Below are positions 19,174 to 28,194 of a stretch of DNA of 64,000 bases, piece after piece; within the stretch, counting starts at the first letter, position 1, and the number at the start of each line of letters is the position of its first letter. The notes beneath the pieces are model-generated. The model was not told the origin of the DNA and did no database searches. It saw only the letters and a list, made by a program, of their open reading frames with translations. This DNA comes from Candidatus Endomicrobiellum porotermitis (GTDB taxonomy: Bacteria > Elusimicrobiota > Endomicrobiia > Endomicrobiales > Endomicrobiaceae), in assembly GCA_031289055.1 (NCBI GenBank), contig JAITQE010000002.1, positions 1-64,000 on the forward strand, in the 5' to 3' direction. The position numbers were made by a program, and so were the translations under genes.

Positions 19174-20340
19174 TTGATAACAAGAAAAGCTGCGGTAAAT
19201 AATTTTAATGATGCTTTAAAACTTGTAAAAAACACCGGTTGCAGCGCTGTAGTTTACGAATCTTTAGCAAAAAAAGGCATTCTTGAACCCGTAAGTATAG
19301 AAAAGATAGACAATAGAGCGGCAAATATTTTGAAACAAGAGGCTATTTCCGTAGGCGCTGACGTAGCTTTGAGCGAGGGTATCAGCAGATTTAAACGTGG
19401 ATTTTCGGACGTAGTGTTATTTGCGACTATATCTCAGCTTGGCAAACTAGCGGACAAACTTAGCTTTCAGCCTTTTGGTTTAAAACAGCTTGCCGGAGAT
19501 TTTAAAAAAATAATAAGCAAAAGCAAAATTTTTAGATATAAAAACAAATCTTTGGATTTAACAAACCCAATTGTTATGGGTATAGTGAATATGGATCCGA
19601 ATTCTTTTTCTGGCGATGGGTTAACCTGTCCTGATAAAGCTTTAGAGCAAGCCGTTGAGTTTGAAAGGCTGGGGGCTGGAATTATAGACATCGGCGCGGA
19701 GTCTTCAAGGCCGGGCGTAAAGCTTGTTGATGTTAAAACCGAGATAAAAAGGTTGCTTCCCGCCTTAAAAAAAATAAGAAGACGCGTTAAAATTCCTATT
19801 TCTATAGATACTTACAAATACGAAACTGCAAAGGTCGCGTTGTCAGAAGGCGCCGATATAATCAACGATATTTTTTCTTTAACAAAAGGCAAAGACAAAT
19901 TGGCTAAACTTGTGGCGGATGCAAAAGCCGGGTTGATACTTATGCACATGAAAGGTCTGCCTAAGAATATGCAGATTGAGCCGAAATATAAAAATTGCAC
20001 TTCTGAAGTTTACGAATTTCTTTCTGAAAGGAAGTCTTATGCTATGGAATTTGGGATACAAGAAGAGTATATTGCCGTAGATCCGGGTCCCGGGTTTGGC
20101 AAGACAGTTAAACACAATATGGAACTAGTAAAGAATATGAGCGTTTTCTCTACGCTTGGAGCGGTAGTTGGGGCGGTATCGCGAAAACGATTTGTAAGAT
20201 CTTTGGCGGGCGGAGATAAAACGTCGTTTATAACTGCCAACTTTCTTACAGCGTTTTGCGGAGCTGATATTGTAAGAGTTCATGACGTCAAAGAAACTGT
20301 CAACGTTTTTGAAATAATAGAAACTTTTAGAGGAATATAA
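19174..20340 (+). CDS. folP: Dihydropteroate synthase, long form
   Basis: Joins p-aminobenzoate to the pterin pyrophosphate. The catalytic barrel begins near residue 128 with IVMGIVNMDPNSFSGDG, then IDIGAESSRPG, ISIDTYK, INDIFSL, LMHMKG and DPGPGFGKT. The first 120 residues are an extra domain seen in some bacterial and archaeal folP proteins and have no known catalytic role. The start is TTG 19174, 2 nt after the folE stop, with GGGAAG 8 nt upstream. The stop shares an A with the ATG of cdaA. Confidence 0.92.
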   Translation: MITRKAAVNNFNDALKLVKNTGCSAVVYESLAKKGILEPVSIEKIDNRAANILKQEAISVGADVALSEGISRFKRGFSDVVLFATISQLGKLADKLSFQPFGLKQLAGDFKKIISKSKIFRYKNKSLDLTNPIVMGIVNMDPNSFSGDGLTCPDKALEQAVEFERLGAGIIDIGAESSRPGVKLVDVKTEIKRLLPALKKIRRRVKIPISIDTYKYETAKVALSEGADIINDIFSLTKGKDKLAKLVADAKAGLILMHMKGLPKNMQIEPKYKNCTSEVYEFLSERKSYAMEFGIQEEYIAVDPGPGFGKTVKHNMELVKNMSVFSTLGAVVGAVSRKRFVRSLAGGDKTSFITANFLTAFCGADIVRVHDVKETVNVFEIIETFRGI

Positions 20341-21107
20341 TGGAAACATTGATCGCTATTTATAACCTGTATATTTCGCATATCTTAGATATATTTATTC
20401 TTACGCTAATATTCTATAGAATAATCCTTATAATACAAGGAACAAGAACAATACAGATATTTATTGGCATATTGTTCATATTAGGATTAACCATAATATC
20501 CAGAGATATCTTGCGTTTGAAAGCGTTATCTTGGCTTTTGGATAATTTTTGGCTTGCCGCCGTTATCATATTTGCCGTAATCTTCCAGACTGAAATAAGA
20601 AATCTTCTTGCTCAGATAGGCGGGCGCCTCTGGGGAGCAAAGTCAAAAATCAAAGATTCTTATGTTATTGAAATGGTTGACGCGATTGAGGATTTAAGCT
20701 CTTCAATGACAGGTTGCCTTATCGCTATAGAAAATGAAATTGGCTTAAAGAGTTTTACTGAGACGGGAGTGCTTCTTAACGCCGATATTTCAAGAGAGCT
20801 GCTTCTTTCAATTTTTAAGAATAAATCTGCCCCTTTGCATGACGGCGCGATTATAATTTCCAATGGTAGGATAGTGTCTGCAGGCTGCGTTCTCCCTTTG
20901 AGCCATGACACAAATGTAAAATTGTTTGGAACAAGACATAGAGCCGCGCTTGGATTAAGCGAAGTAACAGACTCTATCGTGGTGGTAGTTTCGGAAGAAA
21001 CGGGGCAAATCTCTGTGGCTCACGGCGGTAAGCTGCACGGGAATAACTCTCTGTCAAAACTTCGGGAGATAATTAATACAAATGGCGAGGTCTTAAGAAC
21101 AAAATGA
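20340..21107 (+). CDS. cdaA: Diadenylate cyclase CdaA
   Basis: Membrane enzyme making cyclic di-AMP, a signal for potassium and cell-wall balance. Three N-terminal helices (about 14-33, 38-54, 65-81) precede the DAC domain with LHDGAIIISNGRI and GTRHRAALGLSE, the two catalytic motifs. At 255 aa it is near the usual length. The order folP-cdaA-(cdaR)-glmM matches the conserved cdaA-cdaR-glmM module that links c-di-AMP to peptidoglycan precursor synthesis, but cdaR is reduced here to a short peptide. Confidence 0.95.
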   Translation: METLIAIYNLYISHILDIFILTLIFYRIILIIQGTRTIQIFIGILFILGLTIISRDILRLKALSWLLDNFWLAAVIIFAVIFQTEIRNLLAQIGGRLWGAKSKIKDSYVIEMVDAIEDLSSSMTGCLIAIENEIGLKSFTETGVLLNADISRELLLSIFKNKSAPLHDGAIIISNGRIVSAGCVLPLSHDTNVKLFGTRHRAALGLSEVTDSIVVVVSEETGQISVAHGGKLHGNNSLSKLREIINTNGEVLRTK

Positions 21108-21202
21108 CAAAGTTATTTGTTAAAATCAAAAAAAATTGGCACCTGAAAGCGCTTGCGCTTGTTCTTGCGATTTTTGTATGGCTGTATGCGAGATATATGT
21201 AA
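21104..21202 (+). CDS. 32-aa remnant of CdaR (YbbR), membrane anchor only
   Basis: Too short for the ORF track. The frame overlaps cdaA by ATGA and ends 1 nt before the glmM ATG. It reads MTKLFVKIKKNWHLKALALV..., closing with a tryptophan-containing helix and a stop. This is the typical opening of YbbR/CdaR (short basic start, one membrane helix), but all YbbR repeats outside the membrane are absent. CdaR normally binds and modulates CdaA. This is either a truncated relic kept for translational coupling or a functional transmembrane micropeptide; the intact frame and spacing allow both. Confidence 0.65.
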   Translation: MTKLFVKIKKNWHLKALALVLAIFVWLYARYM

Positions 21203-21203
21203 A

Positions 21204-22541
21204 ATGAAACTATTTGGCACGGATGGCATTAGGGGAGACTCTTCTAAATTCCCGTTTGATAATTCCACTCTTAATATCATAGGTCGTTCTATAGCCGAAG
21301 TTTTAGACGTAAATAAGAGTATTCTTATTATTCGCGATACTAGAGAATCAGGCAAAAGGATACAAGCGAAACTTTCTGAAGGCATGTCTGTGGCGGGAAC
21401 AAAAACAGTGTTTGGAGGCGTTATGCCGACGCCTGCGGCTTTGGTGCTTTTAAAAAAAGGGAAAGCCCGCGCGGCAGTTGTTATATCTGCAAGCCATAAC
21501 CCTTATATGGACAACGGAATTAAAATTTTTAATTCTAACGGACATAAACTTTCAGAATCAATAGAAGAAAAAATAGAAGCAAAGATAAATAAACACATCG
21601 CTTCAAAAGACATTTTTCCAAGAAAAAAGATTTCCTTAAAAGAAAATTCAAAACTTATAAAGTTTTACGAAAATTTTATTGTAAAAAATTTCTCAGGCAA
21701 GAAACTTAAAGGCAAGACCATAGTTTTGGATTGCGCTAACGGCGCTTCTTATAAATGTGCTCCGCGTATTTTAAAAAGACTGGGCGCAAGCGTCGTAACG
21801 TTAAACGCTAATCCTGACGGTAAGAATATAAATTTAAATTGCGGTTCTTTACACCCGCAATCTCTGTGTAAAGCCGTAAAAGAATATAACGCTTTTTGCG
21901 GATTTGCTTTTGACGGAGATGCCGATAGATTGATATGCGTTGATGAAAACGGCGTAATAAGAGACGGAGATTATTTTTTATCTTCAATGTCGGTATGGTT
22001 GAAGAGCAAAAAGAAGCTTAAAAACAATATTTTAGTTTCAACCGTTATGGCAAATATTGGATTGTCCCGCGCTTTAAAGAGAGAAAAAATAAAAGTTATA
22101 TCTTCTAAAGTCGGCGACAGATACGTTATGGAAGATATGAGGAAACATAAAGCCTCGTTTGGCGGCGAGCAGTCGGGACACTTTATATTTAAAGATATAT
22201 TAGCTACTGGCGACGGAGTCTTGAGTTCTGTTATGATTCTTTCGGCTTTGAGCGGCACAAGCAAAACGATGTCGGAGTTCATGAACGTTATTGAGAAGTG
22301 TCCACAGGTTTTGGTAAATAGAAAGCTAACGAAAAAAGTTCCTATTGAAAACCTTCCTAAGTCTTATAATCTAATAAAAGCTTGCGAAAAATCTCTCGGT
22401 TCCGATGGACGCGTGCTTGTAAGATATTCGGGTACGGAAAATCTTTTGAGGGTTATGGTTGAAGGTAAAGACGTTGACGAGATTCGGTCTATTGCCGAAA
22501 GCATAGCCGACTCGGTTGAGAAGGAGACGTTTCTACAATAA
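21204..22541 (+). CDS. glmM: Phosphoglucosamine mutase
   Basis: Interconverts glucosamine-6-phosphate and glucosamine-1-phosphate for UDP-GlcNAc, peptidoglycan and lipid A. The start MKLFGTDGIRG is the family signature and fixes ATG 21204, rather than the upstream TTG in the track. Phosphoserine loop VISASHNPYMDNGIK, metal loop FDGDADRLI, sugar loop GGEQSGHFIF and phosphate site RYSGTENLLRVM are all present (445 aa). It belongs to the cdaA-glmM module and lies close to glmS, the enzyme for its substrate. Confidence 0.97.
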   Translation: MKLFGTDGIRGDSSKFPFDNSTLNIIGRSIAEVLDVNKSILIIRDTRESGKRIQAKLSEGMSVAGTKTVFGGVMPTPAALVLLKKGKARAAVVISASHNPYMDNGIKIFNSNGHKLSESIEEKIEAKINKHIASKDIFPRKKISLKENSKLIKFYENFIVKNFSGKKLKGKTIVLDCANGASYKCAPRILKRLGASVVTLNANPDGKNINLNCGSLHPQSLCKAVKEYNAFCGFAFDGDADRLICVDENGVIRDGDYFLSSMSVWLKSKKKLKNNILVSTVMANIGLSRALKREKIKVISSKVGDRYVMEDMRKHKASFGGEQSGHFIFKDILATGDGVLSSVMILSALSGTSKTMSEFMNVIEKCPQVLVNRKLTKKVPIENLPKSYNLIKACEKSLGSDGRVLVRYSGTENLLRVMVEGKDVDEIRSIAESIADSVEKETFLQ

Positions 22542-22557
22542 TCGGAGAGGCGCAAAG

Positions 22558-23295
22558 ATGATTAAATTAGGCGTAAATATTGACCATATAGCTACGTTTA
22601 GGCAGGCTCGCGGAGAGGGCGTTCCGTCTATTATTGAAGCCGCTCTTGTGTGCGAAAAAGCCGGCGCCGACGGAATTACCGTTCATTTAAGAGAAGACAG
22701 AAGACATATTCAAGACTACGACGTTTATAGCTTGCGGGAAGTTTTAAAAACTAAATTAAATTTGGAAATGGCTGCGACTGAAGAAATTCTTAGCGTCGCC
22801 TTGGACGCTAAACCGGACTCCGTATGTATGGTTCCGGAAAAAAGAGAAGAGCTTACCACCGAAGGCGGTCTTGACGTTAAAAATAACAAAAAAAATATTT
22901 CTAGCATTGCGTCTAAGCTTAAAAAAGCTGGAATCGCGGTCAGTATATTTGTCAATGCGGATTTGGAACAAGTCGCCGCTTGTTCTGAAGTAGGGGCGGA
23001 CGCGGTTGAACTGCATACTGGAAAATATTCTTTACTTTTTAGAGAAAGCGGTGCTTCGTCTAGCGAATGTAAAGACGAGCTTAAAAGAATTGCCGAAGCT
23101 TCAAAGGAAGCGAGTAAAAGAAAGCTTATATTGAACGCCGGACACGGACTTGATTACGAGAATGTAGGTCAAATCTGTAAAATTCGCGGAATGAATGAGT
23201 TTAATATAGGATTTTCAATAATCTCAAAAGCAATATTTAATGGTCTTCAAAAGGCTGTTTTTGATATGAAAAGTCTTATAGAAAAGAACTCGTAA
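22558..23295 (+). CDS. pdxJ: Pyridoxine 5'-phosphate synthase
   Basis: Condenses 1-deoxyxylulose-5-phosphate with aminoacetone phosphate in vitamin B6 synthesis. MIKLGVNIDHIATFRQARG, DGITVHLREDRRHIQD and SVCMVPEKREELTTEGGLD are hallmark PdxJ segments. GGAGAGG upstream of ATG 22558 supports this start over the longer ORF call (245 aa). pdxA is not in the window. Confidence 0.95.
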   Translation: MIKLGVNIDHIATFRQARGEGVPSIIEAALVCEKAGADGITVHLREDRRHIQDYDVYSLREVLKTKLNLEMAATEEILSVALDAKPDSVCMVPEKREELTTEGGLDVKNNKKNISSIASKLKKAGIAVSIFVNADLEQVAACSEVGADAVELHTGKYSLLFRESGASSSECKDELKRIAEASKEASKRKLILNAGHGLDYENVGQICKIRGMNEFNIGFSIISKAIFNGLQKAVFDMKSLIEKNS

Positions 23296-23321
23296 TTTAC
23301 TAAATTCAGAAAGGACTGCGT

Positions 23322-25151
23322 ATGTGCGGGATAGTAGGCTATATAGGAAAGAAAAATGCCGTAGACGTAGTTCTTGACGGATTAAAAAAACTTGAATATA
23401 GAGGATACGATTCCTCAGGCATCGCTGTTGTTAAAGACGGGCGGCTGCAGATCAGACGAAGCGTGGGCAAGTTAAAAAACCTTGAAGAAAATATAGAGAA
23501 AAGACCTTTAAAAGCCAATATATCCATAGGTCATACTCGTTGGGCTACGCATGGGAAACCGTCAGAAGAAAACGCTCACCCGCATACGGATCCGACCAAA
23601 AGCATAGTTATAGTTCATAATGGGATAGTAGAAAATTATGCCGAATTAAAATCAGGACTTGAAAAAGAAGGCAAAGAATTTAAATCTGAAACCGATACCG
23701 AAGTAATAGCCCATCTTATAAAAAAATATTACAAAGACACTTTGCATTGCGCGGTTAGGAAAACTCTTAAAGAAATAAGGGGTTCGTATGCACTTGGCGT
23801 AATATGTAAAGACGAGCCCAATAAAATAGTTTGCGCAAGACAAGACGCTCCTCTTATAATTGGCGTAGGAAAAGGGGAGAATTTTTTAGCTTCAGATATT
23901 TCAGCGTTGCTTTCTTACGCGCGAGATATGATCTTTCTTGAAAATGGCGATATCGCTGAATTGACGTCTGACAAAATAATAATAACCGATACTGAAAATA
24001 ACGTAAAGAATAGAGAAGTGAAAAATATAAAATGGGATTGTGTGCAAGCCGAAAAAGAAGGCTATAAACACTTCATGCTTAAAGAAATATACGAACAGCC
24101 CAGAACTATAGAGGATACTTTCAGAGGCAGAATTTATCCCGACGAAGGACGCGTTTATATTGAAGAAGTCAAACTGTCAAAAGAAGACGTTAAAAATATA
24201 TCAAACGTTTATATTGTCGCTTGCGGAACCGCTTATCATTCCGGGCTTGTTTCAAAATTTCTGTTTGAAAATTTTGCAAAAATACCGACGGAAGTTGATA
24301 TAGCGTCGGAGTTTAGATACAGAGAGCCTATTTTAAACGAGAAGACGCTTGTTATAGTCGTTTCTCAATCGGGAGAAACGGCGGACACTTTAGCGGCTCT
24401 AAGGCTTGCTAAGAGCAAAGGCTGCGTAACATTAGCGGTTTGCAATGTTGTCGGATCTAGCATAAGCCGCGAGGCTGATCACGTAGTTTACACTCGCTGC
24501 GGTCCGGAAATAGGCGTTGCGTCTACAAAAGCTTTTACCGGGCAGCTTACGGCTCTTTATATACTTGCATTAGATTGGGCGCGCAAAAAAGAAAGTCTTT
24601 CAAAAGAAAAGTTAAAAAAATATTTAAAAGAATTATGGGAAGTGCCGGTAAAAATAGGAAATTTTTTAAAGCAAGCTGAAAACGTTTATGAAGTTGCCAA
24701 GAAATTTGCCCATAAAAAAGATTTCTTATATTTAGGCAGACATATAAATTATTCCATCGCTTTAGAAGGCGCTTTAAAACTTAAAGAACTTTCTTATATA
24801 CACGCCGAAGGTTACGCCGCCGGTGAAATGAAGCACGGTCCTATAGCTTTGATTGACGATGATATGCCAGTGGTTTCTATAGCCGTTAAAAGCAGAATTT
24901 ATGAAAAAATAAATTCAAATATTGAAGAAGCGAAAGCCAGAGGCGGTATTATTATAGTAATAGCAAGCGAGTCTGACAAAGCCATCGCAGATAAGGGATA
25001 CAGCGTAATATACGTTCCTGATTGCGACGAGTTTGTTTCCCCTATTTTGTCTGTAATTCCGCTTCAACTTTTGGCCTATTATGTGTCGGTGGCGCTAGGT
25101 TGCGACGTTGACCAGCCTAGAAATCTAGCCAAATCGGTTACAGTTGAATAA
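23322..25151 (+). CDS. glmS: Glutamine-fructose-6-phosphate aminotransferase (isomerizing)
   Basis: Makes glucosamine-6-phosphate from fructose-6-phosphate and glutamine. Catalytic Cys at position 2 (MCGIVGYIG), glutaminase residues HTRWATHG and HNGIVENY, then two SIS domains with SQSGETADTLAALR and CGPEIGVASTKAFTGQ, ending in the conserved PRNLAKSVTVE. At 609 aa it is full length. The 26-nt gap to pdxJ leaves no room for a glmS ribozyme. Confidence 0.97.
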   Translation: MCGIVGYIGKKNAVDVVLDGLKKLEYRGYDSSGIAVVKDGRLQIRRSVGKLKNLEENIEKRPLKANISIGHTRWATHGKPSEENAHPHTDPTKSIVIVHNGIVENYAELKSGLEKEGKEFKSETDTEVIAHLIKKYYKDTLHCAVRKTLKEIRGSYALGVICKDEPNKIVCARQDAPLIIGVGKGENFLASDISALLSYARDMIFLENGDIAELTSDKIIITDTENNVKNREVKNIKWDCVQAEKEGYKHFMLKEIYEQPRTIEDTFRGRIYPDEGRVYIEEVKLSKEDVKNISNVYIVACGTAYHSGLVSKFLFENFAKIPTEVDIASEFRYREPILNEKTLVIVVSQSGETADTLAALRLAKSKGCVTLAVCNVVGSSISREADHVVYTRCGPEIGVASTKAFTGQLTALYILALDWARKKESLSKEKLKKYLKELWEVPVKIGNFLKQAENVYEVAKKFAHKKDFLYLGRHINYSIALEGALKLKELSYIHAEGYAAGEMKHGPIALIDDDMPVVSIAVKSRIYEKINSNIEEAKARGGIIIVIASESDKAIADKGYSVIYVPDCDEFVSPILSVIPLQLLAYYVSVALGCDVDQPRNLAKSVTVE

Positions 25152-25190
25152 GTTTTGCTTTGTATTTTGAATTTACGCTCGCGGAATAAT

Positions 25191-25221
25191 TTTAAGGATT
25201 TTTCTTAGCAAAAATCTTAAA
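25191..25221 (+). repeat. Inverted repeat after glmS
   Basis: TTTAAGGATTTTT pairs with AAAAATCTTAAA (one bulged G) around the loop CTTAGC, 40 nt past the glmS stop. No T-run follows directly, so it is at best a weak terminator or an mRNA-end stabiliser. Confidence 0.4.
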
Positions 25222-25258
25222 ATCCGCCGTTCTAATTTTTGGAAGTCGTTTTGTCAGC

Positions 25259-25395
25259 AAAAGCTTAAATTTTTTTACTCTCTGCGGCTGTTATTATGTC
25301 TTTGCCCTCATACTGAACTTGATTTGTCGTCTCAGGCAATAGATTGAGGGTCAATCTCGCGACGACAACCCTCGCGCTGTTGTCGTTTGGCAAAA
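25259..25395 (-). pseudogene. Antisense gene remnant between glmS and acpS
   Basis: In this 290-bp gap the minus strand keeps one clean frame of about 40 codons reading RLLPNDNSARVVVARLTLNL and on through LPETTNQVQYEGKD to a stop near 25274. It has amino-acid composition like a real protein but no start, and an in-frame stop just upstream. The source family is not recognised. Confidence 0.35.
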
Positions 25396-25444
25396 GCCGA
25401 AATCTCTATTTGAGCGCGCGTTAAACGCTGTTAAAGAGGTTGAA

Positions 25445-25780
25445 ATGAACATAGGCATAGATATAGAAGAAGTTAAAAGATTTGATAAATATGCGAAAGA
25501 TAAAAAGTATCTTGAACGCGTGTTTTCAAAAGAAGAAGTATTATATTCTTTGCCTAAAAAAAACGCCTCGCAGCATTTGGCCGCCCGTTTTGCAGCTAAA
25601 GAAGCCGTATGGAAGGCGCTTAGCGCAAAAGATAAAAAACTTTCCGTTACGGATATTTCCGTAAGAAATAATAAAGACGGCAAACCTCAAGTTTACATAA
25701 AAAATAAAAAATACGGGAGAATAGACGTATCCTTGTCTCATACGAAAAAATACGTCGCCGCGGTTGCGGTCGCTTTTTAA
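25445..25780 (+). CDS. acpS: Holo-[acyl-carrier-protein] synthase
   Basis: Transfers 4'-phosphopantetheine from CoA to acyl carrier protein. Signature GIDIEEVKRFDKY at the N-terminus with the metal-binding Asp, and FAAKEAVWKAL near residue 55; the end DVSLSHTKKYVAAVAVAF is typical (111 aa). The neighbouring nnrD starts 4 nt downstream, a common pairing. Confidence 0.95.
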   Translation: MNIGIDIEEVKRFDKYAKDKKYLERVFSKEEVLYSLPKKNASQHLAARFAAKEAVWKALSAKDKKLSVTDISVRNNKDGKPQVYIKNKKYGRIDVSLSHTKKYVAAVAVAF

Positions 25781-25784
25781 CGTT

Positions 25785-26618
25785 ATGAAGAAACAAGAAA
25801 TTAAAAATTTCATTTGCAAATTAAAAAGAAAACCCGACGGCCACAAGTATGATTTTGGGCACGTTTTGGTTGTCGCAGGCTCTAAACTTATGCCGGGAGC
25901 CGGAGCTTTGTGTTGTTTGGGAGCAATGTATTGCGGAGCGGGTCTTGTAACATACGCCGTCAAAGAAGATTTTTTAATTCAAGCTTGCTCTTTGTCTAAA
26001 CCGGAAACAATATTTCACGTATATAAAACTGCCGCAAATATTGTTAAATACGCGAAGTTGAGAAAAGTTACGTCTCTAGTCATAGGACCCGGACTTAAAT
26101 CGGATTATAAATTCGTTCATAAGATTATTTTTTCAGTTAACGCTCCTATAGTTTTGGACGCGTCGGGTCTTGCTGTTTTTAACGGTATTTCTGGCAAGCT
26201 TAAAGACGTAAAGTCTAAACTTATATTAACGCCGCACTTGGGAGAATTTTCCAATCTTTTAAATATTTCAAGCGAGGCTGTAAGAAACAATAGAGAAAAA
26301 GTAGTCGCGGAATTTGCAAGGGAAAATCATCTTACGTGCGTCTTAAAAGGTAAAAATACGATTGTCGCTTCAGATGGGAGAGTTTATATAAATAACACAG
26401 GGACGCCCGCGATGGCTACGGCGGGAAGCGGCGACGTTTTGAGCGGCATGATAGCCGCGTTTGTAAATATTGGCGACGATATTTTTGATGCCGTAAAATT
26501 CGCCGTGTTTGTTCACGGATTAGCGGGGGAATTGTCTGAGAAAGAAAAATGCCAAGCAAGCGTCGTCGCAAGCGATATAGCTGAAAATATTCATAGAGTC
26601 GTAAAACAAGTTTCATAA
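25785..26618 (+). CDS. nnrD: ADP-dependent NAD(P)H-hydrate dehydratase (single domain)
   Basis: Repairs hydrated NAD(P)H. GHVLVVAGSKLMPGAGALC at the N-terminus and the catalytic/nucleotide region NNTGTPAMATAGSGDVLSGMIAAF place it in the ribokinase-fold CARKD family. The 277-aa protein corresponds only to the dehydratase half; the epimerase half (nnrE) fused to it in many bacteria is absent here. ATG 25785 avoids the extended ORF that overlaps acpS. Confidence 0.92.
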   Translation: MKKQEIKNFICKLKRKPDGHKYDFGHVLVVAGSKLMPGAGALCCLGAMYCGAGLVTYAVKEDFLIQACSLSKPETIFHVYKTAANIVKYAKLRKVTSLVIGPGLKSDYKFVHKIIFSVNAPIVLDASGLAVFNGISGKLKDVKSKLILTPHLGEFSNLLNISSEAVRNNREKVVAEFARENHLTCVLKGKNTIVASDGRVYINNTGTPAMATAGSGDVLSGMIAAFVNIGDDIFDAVKFAVFVHGLAGELSEKEKCQASVVASDIAENIHRVVKQVS

Positions 26619-26644
26619 CGATTATACGGATATATGGAGACAAA

Positions 26645-26940
26645 ATGGATTTTGAAAGAAAAATTATAGAAAACAGAAGACTCGTACATAAAAATCCAGA
26701 GCTTGGCGGAAAAGAATTTAAAACTGCAAAATTTATCAAGTCTAAACTTAAAGAATTGAAAATTCCCTACAAAAGAGTCGGAGCTACGGGAGTGCTTGGC
26801 GTTATAAAAGGCAAAACTTCTGGAAAAACAATAGCTTTAAGAGCTGATATAGGCGCTATTGGCGTTTCCGAATAGAACGACGTTGAAATATAGGTCGCAA
26901 AACGCTGGGATTATGCGCGCTTGCGGACATGACGCTCATA
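26645..26940 (+). pseudogene. N-terminal fragment of an M20 amidohydrolase
   Basis: The first 76 codons (IIENRRLVHKNPELGGKEF..., then TIALRADIGAI) are the start of an M20D aminoacylase/hippurate-hydrolase-type peptidase. After a stop at 26873, another frame gives KNAGIMRACGHDAH, the metal-binding GHDAH motif of the same family. Past that the similarity ends abruptly. Most of the catalytic domain and the dimerisation domain are missing. Confidence 0.75.
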
Positions 26941-27003
26941 AGTGGTTATTCTTCCAAAAGATCCCGTTTGGATCTTTGCCTATTGGGCAATAGCGGAGTC
27001 GCG

Positions 27004-27235
27004 GCTTTTTCAAGAGACGCGGAGACCGCGAGCCAAGTTTGGAGCGCAGAAACTGGGTATGACGGAGATCCCGTTTATAGAGAATTTTACAGAGATTTAG
27101 GATATAATTGCGATTACGAATATATAAGGACTTACTTACATTCAGACGGTATTAGAAGGAATATAGGAGTAAAGTACCATAAAATTACAGGCAAAGTTGC
27201 ATTAGGCGACAAACATTCTTACGTTCCGCGGCAGG
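27004..27235 (+). pseudogene. Internal fragment of a GH57-type glycoside hydrolase
   Basis: In the frame of ORF 26929-27477, the segment SQVWSAETGYDGDPVYREFY, with DGIRRNIGVKYHKITGKVAL further on, resembles the middle of GH57 1,4-alpha-glucan branching enzymes (AE.GYPGDP.YREFYRD..., IKY.RITG). Neither end of that roughly 500-aa enzyme is nearby. It is therefore a relocated or deletion-joined fragment, not an independent gene. Confidence 0.55.
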
Positions 27236-27477
27236 CAAGAATAACGGTGAAGGGTATCCCGAAGGTTTGGCAGGAGAAGAGATTCCTTTTAGGAGCAAGA
27301 ATAATAGCTGTTATTGACGCTTGTGACGCAATGACTTCAGACAGACCGTACAGAAAAGCGTTGGGAAAAGAATACGCGATTTCTGAATTAGAAAAAGGCA
27401 TGAACGCTCAATTTGACCCTAAAGTTGCCAAAGTCTTTATAGATATACTAAAATCTAAAACTACAGTAAGCGTATAG
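27236..27477 (+). pseudogene. C-terminal fragment of an HD-GYP domain protein
   Basis: NGEGYPEGLAGEEIP can be read in one frame, and after a one-base shift GARIIAVIDACDAMTSDRPY..KAL in another. Together they are the HHE..GYP..DAYDAMTSDRPYR end of an HD-GYP cyclic-di-GMP phosphodiesterase. The metal-binding N-terminal half (HD, HH) is gone. By chance its frame continues from the GH57 piece, which produces the spurious 182-aa ORF. Confidence 0.7.
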
Positions 27478-27492
27478 GATTTGTTAAATCGT

Positions 27493-28194
27493 ATGAGCGG
27501 TATTTTATACGTAGTTCCAACCCCAATAGGCAATCTTGAAGATATAACCTTAAGAGCGTTAAGAATTTTAAAAGAGTGCGACTTTATAGCCTGCGAGGAT
27601 ACTCGACAGAGTCTAAAGTTGTTGTCGCGTTTTGAGATATCCAAGCCTTTAATAAGTTTTTATTCTTATAACCAGCGATATAGAGTCGGACAAATAACGG
27701 ATAAGTTGTCCGACGGGAAAAAAGTCGTTCTTATCTCGGATGCAGGGACTCCCGGAATTTCCGATCCAGGGTATATTTTAGTAAAAGAAGCAATAGAAAA
27801 AGGCGTAAAAACGGAAGTTTTGCCTGGCGCCAGCGCTGTTATAACCGCTTTGGTCGGGTCAGGGCTTCCTACAGACGGTTTTGTTTTCTGCGGTTTCTTG
27901 AAAAGAAAAACCGGCAAAATGAAAAAAGAGCTTGCGGAACTTATAAATTTAGAAAAAACGATAGTTTTTTACGAGTCTCCTCATAGAATGCTTAAAACGG
28001 TTGAAACATGCTTAGAAGTATTCGGTGAAAACGCTAAAATTTGTCTTGCCAGAGAGTTGACTAAAAAATTTGAAGAATTTATAAGAGGAACGATAAAAGA
28101 AGTATTGGAAGATATAAAAAATAGAAATAGTTTTCTCGGGGAGTTTGTTGTTTTAATATACCCTAAAAGCGATACGGAGAAAGAAATTGATTAG
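27493..28194 (+). CDS. rsmI: 16S rRNA 2'-O-methyltransferase RsmI
   Basis: Methylates the ribose of C1402 in 16S rRNA. Characteristic segments: [60 protein letters not shown] and [12 protein letters not shown] (tetrapyrrole-methylase fold). ATG 27493 is preferred to the TTG four codons upstream. The 233-aa length is slightly short because the C-terminal extension is missing. The argC start overlaps its end by 8 bp. Confidence 0.95.
   Translation: MSGILYVVPTPIGNLEDITLRALRILKECDFIACEDTRQSLKLLSRFEISKPLISFYSYNQRYRVGQITDKLSDGKKVVLISDAGTPGISDPGYILVKEAIEKGVKTEVLPGASAVITALVGSGLPTDGFVFCGFLKRKTGKMKKELAELINLEKTIVFYESPHRMLKTVETCLEVFGENAKICLARELTKKFEEFIRGTIKEVLEDIKNRNSFLGEFVVLIYPKSDTEKEID

Noticed and set aside
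23296-23321. glmS ribozyme or other riboswitch upstream of glmS
   Set aside because: Only 26 nt separate pdxJ and glmS, too short for the ribozyme. The larM and folE leaders are likewise too short for cobalamin or other riboswitches.
26929-27477. 182-aa ORF as a single real protein
   Set aside because: Its two halves match unrelated families (GH57 and HD-GYP), both truncated, and the true HD-GYP frame shifts within it; a chance fusion of relics.
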